Positions 27,810 through 35,081 of a stretch of 64,000 nt of DNA are shown in pieces. How positions within the stretch are numbered: the stretch's first letter is position 1; each line of letters begins with the position of its first letter. Origin of the DNA: Aliiroseovarius lamellibrachiae. Its GTDB lineage: Bacteria; Pseudomonadota; Alphaproteobacteria; Rhodobacterales; Rhodobacteraceae. The stretch is from contig NZ_JAHEVJ010000001.1 in NCBI RefSeq assembly GCF_018599245.1, forward strand, positions 186,001-250,000, read 5' to 3'. Made by a program: the position numbers and the translations under genes. Below the pieces are notes generated by a model. The model had not been told where the DNA came from, searched no databases, and saw nothing but the letters and a program-made list of their open reading frames with translations.

Positions 27810-28382
27810 TTATGGCTGGTGATTGATGCAATGGGCCTGCCACGCCCCGTTCCAATCCAGCCGGGTCACGGAGTAATTGTCGATTTTATGCCCAAGCGCT
27901 TGATAGGGCGTCATCGGGGCTGCGCGCGCAATTTGGGTGAGGATCACGCCGAAATGCGCCACCACGATGATGTCTTTATATAGCCCATTCAGGCGATCTA
28001 CGACGCTTGAGACGCGGGTGGACAGTTGGTTCCAGCTTTCGCCCTCGGGGGCGATATGATCGCCCGGCTCCTCCCAAAACTGGCGGGACAATTCCGGGTC
28101 GCGGTCCGAAATTTTGCTCCAATGCATGCCGTCCCACGCGCCGAAGTTAAATTCGCGCAGTTGCGGATCATGGGGCAGGCGGGGGCGGCTGTCTTGGATC
28201 GCGGTGGCCGTGTCGACGGCGCGGATGAGGTCGGATGAAATCACCACGGCGTCTTTGGGCAAATACGCAGACAAGCGCTTGATTTGCGCCGTGTCGGACA
28301 GGTCCGCCGGCAGATCGCGCCAGCCCACCATGTTTTTGGCATGCGTCGGCCCGTGGCGCACCCACCACCAGCGGGTTGTCAT
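27810..28382 (-). CDS. Histidine phosphatase family protein, possible alpha-ribazole phosphatase (CobC-like)
   Basis: 190 residues with the phosphoglycerate-mutase-like motif VRHGPTHAKN at residues 8-17 and a second His in VVAHFGVILT. Its start overlaps the cobU stop by four bases. Coupling to cobU suggests it removes the phosphate from alpha-ribazole-5'-phosphate or adenosylcobalamin phosphate in the late cobalamin pathway; the sequence alone does not separate this from other phosphatases. The upstream open frame overlaps cobU and is discarded. Confidence 0.82.
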   Translation of the reverse strand: MTTRWWWVRHGPTHAKNMVGWRDLPADLSDTAQIKRLSAYLPKDAVVISSDLIRAVDTATAIQDSRPRLPHDPQLREFNFGAWDGMHWSKISDRDPELSRQFWEEPGDHIAPEGESWNQLSTRVSSVVDRLNGLYKDIIVVAHFGVILTQIARAAPMTPYQALGHKIDNYSVTRLDWNGAWQAHCINHQP

Positions 28383-28921
28383 ATCACGCCCGCAGGCAGC
28401 GTGCCTTTTAGCGCCAAAGGCAGTCCCGCCATCACCGTGACCACAAGATCTGCGCGCTGGGCGAGGCGTTGGTTCAGCTCGCCCTGGGCCTGACGGAACC
28501 TTCGCGCGAGTTTGTTTTCCGGCACAATGCCCGCGCCGACTTCGTTTGTGACGATCACCACGGGCGCAGCACAGGTGGCGAGGGCCAAAAACAGCGCAGC
28601 TTCTGCCGGGGGGAGATCCGCCTCTGCCAGCAATTGATTGGTCAGCCACATGGTCGCACAGTCAAACAGCACCACCTCATCCGGGTTCGCCTCCGCCAAA
28701 GCAGGGGCCACATCCATCGGTGCCTCGATCGTACGCCACCCCGCGCCGCGCCTGTCTTGGTGTGTGGCGATCTTTGCGTGCATTTCGCCGTCAAAAGCCT
28801 GCGCGGTGGCGATATAGACCATTGGGCGCGAGGCTGCTGCGACAAGATGCTCGGCGTAAGTGGACTTGCCCGAGGCCGCAGCGCCCAATACCAAGGTAAG
28901 AGAGGGGAGTGTGATCATCAT
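28379..28921 (-). CDS. cobU: Adenosylcobinamide kinase / guanylyltransferase
   Basis: 180 residues. LVLGAAASGKSTYAE is the P-loop and VIVTNEVGAGIVPENKLARR the conserved CobU/CobP segment around the GMP-accepting region. It phosphorylates adenosylcobinamide and attaches GMP, a step of cobalamin assembly and salvage. Start is at one of two adjacent ATGs (28921 or 28918). No other cobalamin genes are in the window apart from the coupled phosphatase. Confidence 0.92.
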   Translation of the reverse strand: MMITLPSLTLVLGAAASGKSTYAEHLVAAASRPMVYIATAQAFDGEMHAKIATHQDRRGAGWRTIEAPMDVAPALAEANPDEVVLFDCATMWLTNQLLAEADLPPAEAALFLALATCAAPVVIVTNEVGAGIVPENKLARRFRQAQGELNQRLAQRADLVVTVMAGLPLALKGTLPAGVI

Positions 28922-29007
28922 GCCCCCCAATAGCATCCGTCCGCGCGTGGGGCCAGCCAAGTTGCGACCTGATGTGCGTTTGATACGGCCCGGATATGAG
29001 GCGAATT

Positions 29008-29814
29008 ATGCGGTTACTCTTCTCTTTTATCTGTTTGTCTGTCCCCTTGGCTTTGTCTGGGATGGCGATGGCAAATGACCTGCCGGATGCTGCGTTGGCT
29101 GCGGATGTTGTTGTGCTGGGCGAGGTGCATGACAACCCGGTGCATCACAGCAATCAGGCGGAGTGGGTGACGGCCCTGACCCCCACCGCCATTGTCGCCG
29201 AAATGCTGACGCCTGATCAGGCCGCAGACTTGCAGGCGGATCCAGAAGGCTACCGCGCCACATGGGACGCGTCTGGTTGGCCGGAGTATGACATGTATCT
29301 GCCTGTGTTCACCGCCACAGACGCCCCGATCTATGGCGCTGCCGTGCCGCGCGATGTGGCGCGGGTGGTCTATTCCGAAGGGGTGGCGGCGCATTTTGAC
29401 GGGGACGCGGGGGCCTATGGCCTTGTGGATCCGCTGCCGGGGGATCAAAATGCCGTCCGGTTGGATTTACAGTTTGCCGCCCATTGTGATGCCATGCCGC
29501 GCGCCGCTTTGGGCGGTATGATTGAGGTGCAACGCCTGCGCGATGCGACCCTTGCCAAAGCCGCGATCCAAGCGTCTGATGACACCGGCGAAGACAGTGC
29601 CGGCCCGGTGGTGGTGATCACCGGAAATGGCCACGCGCGCAAGGATTGGGGGGTGCCGAGTTACATCGCCAGAGTGCGGCCTGATCTGACGGTCTTTAGC
29701 ATTGGTCAAGGCGAGGATGGCGGCACGCCGGATGGCGGTTTTGACCTTGTGGTGGATGCCCCCGCGGTGGGGCGCCCCGACCCCTGTTTGGAATTTGGCA
29801 AACCCTCAGAGTAG
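29008..29814 (+). CDS. ChaN-like haem-binding/EreA-fold exported protein
   Basis: 268 residues with a signal peptide (MRLLFSFICLSVPLALSGMA, cleavage near AMA/ND). The mature protein has VVLGEVHDNPVHHSNQ and VITGNGHARKDWGVP, the two histidine-bearing segments of the ChaN/DUF399 family, which bind haem in Campylobacter ChaN. It probably acts in the periplasm in iron or haem handling. An ATG at 28996 would add four residues; 29008 is preferred because GAGG lies seven bases before it. The signal lacks a lipobox, unlike ChaN. Confidence 0.82.
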   Translation: MRLLFSFICLSVPLALSGMAMANDLPDAALAADVVVLGEVHDNPVHHSNQAEWVTALTPTAIVAEMLTPDQAADLQADPEGYRATWDASGWPEYDMYLPVFTATDAPIYGAAVPRDVARVVYSEGVAAHFDGDAGAYGLVDPLPGDQNAVRLDLQFAAHCDAMPRAALGGMIEVQRLRDATLAKAAIQASDDTGEDSAGPVVVITGNGHARKDWGVPSYIARVRPDLTVFSIGQGEDGGTPDGGFDLVVDAPAVGRPDPCLEFGKPSE

Positions 29815-29886
29815 CTCGCAAGCATTGCACCCCTGCGCGGGACCGGGTAACTCTTTGACAAGATTGAAAGCCCGAAAGGTGATGCA

Positions 29887-31083
29887 ATGCTGGCTGGCAA
29901 ACATATCCTTCTGATCATTGGCGGCGGCATCGCTGCGTTTAAATCGCTGGATTTGATCCGGCGGTTGCGAGAGCGCGGCGCGGAGGTCACGCCGGTGATC
30001 ACCCGCGCGGGGCAGGAGTTTGTGACGCCCTTAAGTGCCTCGGGGCTGGCCGCGCGCAAGGTCTATACCGAGCTTTTCGACCTCACCGAAGAGGCGGAAA
30101 TGGGCCATATTGAGCTGAGCCGCTCTGCCGATTTGGTTGTGGTCGCGCCCGCGACCGCGGATCTTTTGGGCAAAATGGCGGGGGGGCTGGCAAATGACCT
30201 TGCCTCAACCCTTTTGATGGCCACCGACAAACGCGTTTTGGTGGCGCCCGCAATGAATGTGCGCATGTGGGAGCACCCTGCATGCCAGCGCAATGTGGCC
30301 ACCCTAAAAGACGACGGTGTGCTGTTTGTGGGCCCAAATGAGGGCGCGATGGCCTGTGGTGAATTTGGCCCCGGCCGCATGTCTGAACCGCTCGAGATTG
30401 TCGCAGGAATTGAGGCCGCCCTTGCGGATGGCCCCTTAAAGGGCAAGCATATCTTGGTCACTTCCGGCCCGACGCATGAACCCATTGATCCGGTGCGTTA
30501 CATCGCCAACCGATCGTCGGGCGCGCAAGGCACGGCGATTGCGTCCGCCTTGGCGGGGCTTGGCGCGGATGTGACATTTGTCACCGGGCCTGCTGACGTC
30601 GCACCTCCGTCCGGCGTGAATGTGATCCCGGTGCAATCGGCGCAAGACATGCTGGCGGCGGTGAACGCCGCTTTGCCAGCGGATGGCGCCGTGTTCGCCG
30701 CCGCCGTGGCCGATTGGCGCGTGGCGTCAGCGTCCGACAGCAAGATCAAGAAAGACACCAAAGGCAGCTTGCCGGTGTTGGAGTTTGCCGAGAACCCCGA
30801 CATCCTGAAAACCGTCAGCCAGATGGGCAAAACGCGCCCCAAGCTGGTGGTTGGGTTTGCCGCGGAAACCGATGATGTGATCGCCAATGCCACCGCCAAA
30901 CGGGCGCGCAAGGGGTGTGACTGGATCATCGCCAATGACGTCAGCCCGGAAACCGGCATCATGGGCGGGTCGGAAAACGCGGTGACGTTGATTTCAGACG
31001 CAGGCGCTGAAGACTGGCCGCGGATGAGCAAAGACCAAGTGGCACGTCAGTTGGCATTGCGCATTTCGGACGCGTTGAGCTAG
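29887..31083 (+). CDS. coaBC: Bifunctional phosphopantothenoylcysteine decarboxylase / phosphopantothenate-cysteine ligase
   Basis: 398 residues covering two steps of coenzyme A synthesis. The flavin decarboxylase half starts GKHILLIIGGGIAAFKSLDL and has PAMNVRMWEHP and ACGEFGPGRMSE; the ligase half begins KGKHILVTSGPTHEPIDPVR and includes IANRSSGAQGTAIA and GFAAETDD. Followed by a short intergenic element and then dut, an arrangement found widely. Confidence 0.96.
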   Translation: MLAGKHILLIIGGGIAAFKSLDLIRRLRERGAEVTPVITRAGQEFVTPLSASGLAARKVYTELFDLTEEAEMGHIELSRSADLVVVAPATADLLGKMAGGLANDLASTLLMATDKRVLVAPAMNVRMWEHPACQRNVATLKDDGVLFVGPNEGAMACGEFGPGRMSEPLEIVAGIEAALADGPLKGKHILVTSGPTHEPIDPVRYIANRSSGAQGTAIASALAGLGADVTFVTGPADVAPPSGVNVIPVQSAQDMLAAVNAALPADGAVFAAAVADWRVASASDSKIKKDTKGSLPVLEFAENPDILKTVSQMGKTRPKLVVGFAAETDDVIANATAKRARKGCDWIIANDVSPETGIMGGSENAVTLISDAGAEDWPRMSKDQVARQLALRISDALS

Positions 31084-31090
31084 ATCTTTT

Positions 31091-31132
31091 GCCTCCGGCG
31101 GAGGTATTTTGAGCAAGAAAAAGAGGGCGCGG
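31091..31132 (+). repeat. 3'-end intergenic element between coaBC and dut (copy 4)
   Basis: GCCTCCGGCGGAGG forms a 5-bp GC hairpin, followed by TATTTTGAGCAAGAAAAAGA and GGGCGCGG. It starts 8 bases behind the coaBC stop, in the same orientation, and ends just before the dut ATG. The hairpin plus short T run could give partial termination or a stable mRNA 3' end. Confidence 0.6.
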
Positions 31133-31134
31133 GA

Positions 31135-31605
31135 ATGGATCATCCGGTGATCAAAGTAATGTTGGAAGATTGGGCGGACCGTGCCTTGGCGCTTCCCTCA
31201 TATGAAACCTCTGGGGCGGCGGGGGCGGATGTGCGGGCAAACCTGCGCCCGGAAGATCGCGAAGAAGGGTTGGTTTTGGCCCCCATGGCGCGGAGGATTG
31301 TGCCGACCGGGCTGCGGGTTGAGATCCCTGAGGGGTATGAGATGCAAATTCGCCCTCGGTCCGGGCTGGCGATCAAACATGGGATTTCCCTGCCCAATAC
31401 GCCCGGCACCATTGACAGTGATTATCGCGGCCCGCTTGGGGTGATCTTGATCAATTACGGCGATGTGCCGTTTGTGATAGCCCATGGTGACCGCATTGCG
31501 CAGGCCGTGATTGCCCCTGTTGTGCAGGGGCAATATGAGGTGGTGGACGCGCTGTCTGACACCTCGCGCGGTGCCGGTGGATATGGCTCTACGGGGCGTA
31601 AATGA
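31135..31605 (+). CDS. dut: Deoxyuridine 5'-triphosphate nucleotidohydrolase
   Basis: 156 residues, typical trimeric dUTPase that hydrolyses dUTP to dUMP. Motifs: AAGADVRA (I), RPRSGLAIKHG (II), NTPGTIDSDYRGPLGVILIN (III), GDRIAQAVIAPV (IV) and RGAGGYGSTGR (V). Lies between coaBC and the moeB-type gene, which begins 22 bases downstream. Confidence 0.97.
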   Translation: MDHPVIKVMLEDWADRALALPSYETSGAAGADVRANLRPEDREEGLVLAPMARRIVPTGLRVEIPEGYEMQIRPRSGLAIKHGISLPNTPGTIDSDYRGPLGVILINYGDVPFVIAHGDRIAQAVIAPVVQGQYEVVDALSDTSRGAGGYGSTGRK

Positions 31606-31627
31606 GCGCGCAAATGAGGGTGCGAAT

Positions 31628-32656
31628 ATGAGCTGGGTTTTTCTATGTGCGGCCCTTATTTGGTTGGGCGGGGCCTATGTGGGGCTGTCTGTGGCGCGGC
31701 GCTGGGTTTTGACGGCGTTTTTGGGCGCGGTTGTCTTGCTGACCCATGCGATTTTCCCGGCGGATAGCCCGTTGATCATGGCGCTGGGCGGTAGCTTTAC
31801 CGGCTGGGCTGTGGTCTTTGGCCTTGTTGCGCTTGCGGGGGGTTACAGCCGCGCGGTGGGGTGGATCAAAGCGCGCGCCCCCAAAGCGCCTGTGGCCGAG
31901 CAAGACGGGCCATTTTCTGACACGGAAATCGACCGTTACGCGCGCCATATTGTGCTGCGCGAAATTGGCGGGCCGGGACAGGTTGCGCTGAAGAACGCGC
32001 GGGTTTTGGTGGTTGGGGCCGGGGGGCTTGGATCACCTGCCTTGATGTATCTGGCGGCGGCCGGCGTGGGCACCATTGGGGTTGTGGATGATGATGAGGT
32101 TGATAATTCCAACCTGCAACGCCAAGTGATCCACCGCGATGCTGACATCGGCATGCCAAAGGTCTTTTCAGCCGAGGCGTTTATGCGCGCGCAAAACCCG
32201 GCGATCACCGTGCTGCCTTATCACCGTCGCCTGACCGATGAGATCGCGGAAGAGCTGATCGCTGATTTTGATCTGGTTCTGGAAGGCACGGATAATTTTG
32301 AAACCCGCTATTTGGTCAACCGCGTGGCGGCCAAGCTGGGCAAACCGGTGATTGGCGGTGCGCTCAGCCAGTGGGAGGGGCAGATTTCAACCTTTGACCC
32401 CGCCCATGGCGCGCCCTGTTACCAATGCCTGTTTCCCGAAGCCCCGGCGGCAGGCCTTGCGCCCAATTGTTCAGAAGCCGGCGTGGTTGGGCCTTTGCCC
32501 GGCGTGATCGGGTCGATGATGGCGCTTGAGGCGATCAAAGAGTTGACCGGCGCGGGCGAAGGGTTGCGCGGCCGCATGATGATCTATGACGCGATGTACG
32601 GCGAGACCCGCATCATCCGCCTGTCAAAACGCGACGGCTGTGAAACCTGTGGGTGA
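31628..32656 (+). CDS. moeB: Molybdopterin-synthase adenylyltransferase MoeB with N-terminal membrane anchor
   Basis: 342 residues. Residues 1 to about 85 contain three hydrophobic helices (WVFLCAALIWLGGAYVGLSV, WVLTAFLGAVVLLTHAIF, FTGWAVVFGLVALAGG). The E1-like domain follows: RYARHIVLREIGGPGQ, the nucleotide loop VVGAGGLGSPAL, DDDEVDNSNLQRQ, and zinc cysteines in CYQC and CETC. MoeB activates the MoaD C-terminus by adenylation for molybdopterin synthesis; ThiF-like or HesA-like roles are alternatives. The ATG at 31628 directly begins the membrane part, so the anchor is part of the gene. Confidence 0.88.
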   Translation: MSWVFLCAALIWLGGAYVGLSVARRWVLTAFLGAVVLLTHAIFPADSPLIMALGGSFTGWAVVFGLVALAGGYSRAVGWIKARAPKAPVAEQDGPFSDTEIDRYARHIVLREIGGPGQVALKNARVLVVGAGGLGSPALMYLAAAGVGTIGVVDDDEVDNSNLQRQVIHRDADIGMPKVFSAEAFMRAQNPAITVLPYHRRLTDEIAEELIADFDLVLEGTDNFETRYLVNRVAAKLGKPVIGGALSQWEGQISTFDPAHGAPCYQCLFPEAPAAGLAPNCSEAGVVGPLPGVIGSMMALEAIKELTGAGEGLRGRMMIYDAMYGETRIIRLSKRDGCETCG

Positions 32657-33128
32657 GATCGAATTGGTCCCATTGTCGGTCGATGACGCCCCGGCGCTTT
32701 TTGCCTTTGAGGTGAAAAATCGCGCGTGGTTTGAAGGGTGGGTTGGCCCGCGCCCTGACAGCTATTGGGAACTTTCATCATTAGAGAAGATCGTTCAAAA
32801 TCAGGTAGATGCGGGTGAATGGATGTATCTTGTCAAGTCTGACGGGCGTATTTTGGGGCGCCTCAACCTGACCGATGAAGGCAACGGCGTGGCCCAGTTG
32901 GGATACCGGATTGGGCAAGATCATGTGGGGCGCGGGGTGGCCAGCAAAGCGGTGATCCAGATGGTTGGGAAAGCGCCCAGCCTGGGTCTTTGGGCGCTAG
33001 AGGCGCGCGTGCTTGCGGGCAACGATGCCTCATACCGGGTGCTGGAAAAGACCAGATTTCGCATCACGGATGAACGCACTTTAGACGGGCGCGCACTTAT
33101 GATTTTTCGCCGTGATTTAGATATGTGA
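32640..33128 (+). CDS. GNAT family N-acetyltransferase
   Basis: About 162 residues, RimJ/RimL-like: IELVPLSVDDAPALFAFE, the strand GRLNLTDEGNGVAQLGYRIG, the acetyl-CoA loop region DHVGRGVASKAVIQM, and EARVLAGNDASYRVLEKTRF. Starts at a GTG (32640 or 32649) overlapping the moeB stop; the ATG further upstream lies deep inside moeB. Target unknown; the arrangement suggests co-transcription with moeB. Confidence 0.82.
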   Translation: MKPVGEIELVPLSVDDAPALFAFEVKNRAWFEGWVGPRPDSYWELSSLEKIVQNQVDAGEWMYLVKSDGRILGRLNLTDEGNGVAQLGYRIGQDHVGRGVASKAVIQMVGKAPSLGLWALEARVLAGNDASYRVLEKTRFRITDERTLDGRALMIFRRDLDM

Positions 33129-33274
33129 TGTCCTTGGAAAACGGATGCTCTAACACAAAACAACCGGATGTTTTTTAACCGCGGCGCGGCTTTACCACAG
33201 CTTGCGCTTGCAAATTGGGCGGGCTTGGCCCAGTCTCACCCAGTCTTTTTCTGAAATGAAATTCGGGGGTCTTC

Positions 33275-34066
33275 ATGAAATTCGTAACACTTGCTGCTTC
33301 TGCCATTTTGGCTGTGTTCTCAACCACGGCGCTTGCCAGCGACCTGCCGGATCTGGGTGGGAAATCGGTGGTTGTTGTCACTGAAAACGCCTATCCGCCG
33401 CTGCAATTCATTGACCCCGCCACCGGAAACGCCATTGGCTGGGAATATGACGCGATGGCCGAGATCGCCAAACGCATCAACATTGCCGTGGACTATGAAA
33501 ACATCAGCTGGGACGCGATGATCCCGGCGGTCTCTGAGGCGCAGTTCGACATGGGCATGACCGGCATCACCATTCGCGAAGATCGCGCGGAAAAGGTCGA
33601 TTTCTCGGCCCCTTATCTGCGGTCCGAAATGATGATGATCGTGCGCGCCGATGAGGCCCGGTTTATGGATGCCAAAGGCTTTGCCGCCGACAAGGATCTG
33701 TTGATGGCCGCCCAACCCGGCACCACCCCGTTTTACGTGGGTGTGTATGAGGTGCTGGACGGCGATGAAGCCAACCCGCGCATCAAACTGTTTGAAACCT
33801 TCGGCGCCACCGTTCAGGCGCTGCGCACGGGTGACGTTGATCTGGTGCTGTCCGACAGCACCGCGGCAAATGGTTATGTCGAGGCGTCAAATGGCGGTCT
33901 GAAAATCATCGGTGATCCCATGGGGTCCGAGGATTTCGGCTTTATCTTCCCCAAAGGGTCCGAGCTTGTGGCGCCCATGAATGCCGCGATCGCCTCGATG
34001 CGCGAAGATGGGACCCTGGAGGCGCTGAATACAAAGTGGTTCTTAGAGTATAAAATCGGTCAATAA
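33275..34066 (+). CDS. Amino-acid ABC transporter substrate-binding protein (family 3)
   Basis: 263 residues with a Sec signal peptide ([20 protein letters not shown], cleavage after ALA). SBP_bac_3 landmarks: [40 protein letters not shown] and the late [16 protein letters not shown]. It binds a polar amino acid or related compound in the periplasm; the ligand cannot be read from sequence. The permease gene follows after a strong terminator. No ATPase gene is adjacent. Confidence 0.93.
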   Translation: MKFVTLAASAILAVFSTTALASDLPDLGGKSVVVVTENAYPPLQFIDPATGNAIGWEYDAMAEIAKRINIAVDYENISWDAMIPAVSEAQFDMGMTGITIREDRAEKVDFSAPYLRSEMMMIVRADEARFMDAKGFAADKDLLMAAQPGTTPFYVGVYEVLDGDEANPRIKLFETFGATVQALRTGDVDLVLSDSTAANGYVEASNGGLKIIGDPMGSEDFGFIFPKGSELVAPMNAAIASMREDGTLEALNTKWFLEYKIGQ

Positions 34067-34085
34067 AGACGGCCACAAAACAGGG

Positions 34086-34110
34086 CGGGGGCTTCGGTCC
34101 CCGTTTTTTT
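34086..34110 (+). terminator. Strong intrinsic terminator between binding protein and permease
   Basis: A seven-pair stem with a TTCG tetraloop (CGGGGGC-TTCG-GTCCCCG) is followed immediately by seven T residues. It starts 20 bases behind the binding-protein stop and its T tract ends five bases before the permease ATG. Expected effect is abundant binding-protein mRNA with limited read-through into the permease. Confidence 0.9.
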
Positions 34111-34114
34111 GCGT

Positions 34115-34918
34115 ATGATGCCCAGCCCCAAACAAGACGAAGATTTCCCCTGGTGGCTGGTGGCGGCCGTTGGGCTGGCTGGCCTGTTTTTCTATCGGAT
34201 CTACGTTGATGACATTTATATGCAGGTGTTTCGCACGCTGGGCAAAGGGGTGGGGATCACCATTTTTGTCACGCTGATCGGCTTTACATCGGCCTGTGTG
34301 ATCGGCTTGGCGCTGGCCACGGCCACCCTGTCGCGGTTCAAAATCCTGCGCCAATGCGCGCGATTTTACATCGAGATTATTCGTGGCATCCCGATCATTG
34401 TTTTGCTGCTCTATGTGGCCTTTGTCTTTGCGCCTGCGCTGGTTGCCGGTTGGAATTGGCTGAGCGATCTTGTTGGGCTGGACCCGATCCGCACCCGTGA
34501 TTTCTCGCTTTTGTGGCGGGCGGTTCTGGCGCTGACCATCGGCTATTCCGCCTTCATCGCCGAGGTGTTTCGTGCGGGTCTTCAGGCTGTGGATGAAGGC
34601 CAGATTGAGGCGGCAAAGGCGCTGGGTCTTAACGGTTGGCAACGGTTTCGCCTGATCGTCTGGCCGCAAGCCTTCCGCATGATCCTGCCGCCTTTGGGCA
34701 ATGATTTTGTGGCGATGGTCAAAGACAGCTCGCTGGTATCGGTGCTGGGCGTGGCGGATATCACCCAGCTGGGGAAGGTCACGGCGGCGGGCAATTTTCG
34801 GTATTTTGAGACCTATAATGTGGTGGCGTTTGTTTACCTTTTGATGACGGTTACCCTGTCATTGGGCCTGCGCCGATTAGAACGTCATTTGCGCCAAAAG
34901 GGGGCTGAGGACGCCTAA
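34115..34918 (+). CDS. Amino-acid ABC transporter permease (HisM/GlnP type)
   Basis: 267 residues with about five to six membrane helices and the polar amino-acid permease signature (IEIIRGIPIIVLLLY, AYSAFIAEVFRAG-type segment as YSAFIAEVFRAGLQAVDEGQ, then EAAKALGLNGWQRF, the EAA loop that contacts the ATPase). Start could be ATG 34115 or 34118; neither has a purine-rich ribosome site because the terminator T tract lies there. Works with the preceding binding protein; the ATPase must be encoded elsewhere. Confidence 0.9.
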   Translation: MMPSPKQDEDFPWWLVAAVGLAGLFFYRIYVDDIYMQVFRTLGKGVGITIFVTLIGFTSACVIGLALATATLSRFKILRQCARFYIEIIRGIPIIVLLLYVAFVFAPALVAGWNWLSDLVGLDPIRTRDFSLLWRAVLALTIGYSAFIAEVFRAGLQAVDEGQIEAAKALGLNGWQRFRLIVWPQAFRMILPPLGNDFVAMVKDSSLVSVLGVADITQLGKVTAAGNFRYFETYNVVAFVYLLMTVTLSLGLRRLERHLRQKGAEDA

Positions 34919-34946
34919 GGTGGTGTTCGCGGTTTCGCTCTGTAAA

Positions 34947-35010
34947 AGGGGCTCTGCCCCTCGGCTTGCAGCCTCACCCCGGGATACTTGGGACAAGAAA
35001 AAAGGCGAAG
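34947..35010 (+). repeat. 3'-end intergenic element with hairpin, downstream of permease (copy 5)
   Basis: AGGGGCTCTGCCCCT hairpin, then CACCCCGGGATACTTGGGAC and AAGAAAAAAGG. Same orientation as and 28 bases behind the permease stop. Matches the long-form arrangement seen at 26801-26873 and on the minus strand at 37121-37184. Confidence 0.6.
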
Positions 35011-35081
35011 ATAAGAGATTGGTCCGGCGCCTCTGGTAATTTCTGCGTGCGCTTCATAGCTTACCCGCAAAGGAGTTCCCA

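Noticed and set aside
33157-33176. AAAACA/TGTTTT stem with T run after the GNAT gene
   Set aside because: Six weak A-T-rich pairs only; not convincing as a terminator.
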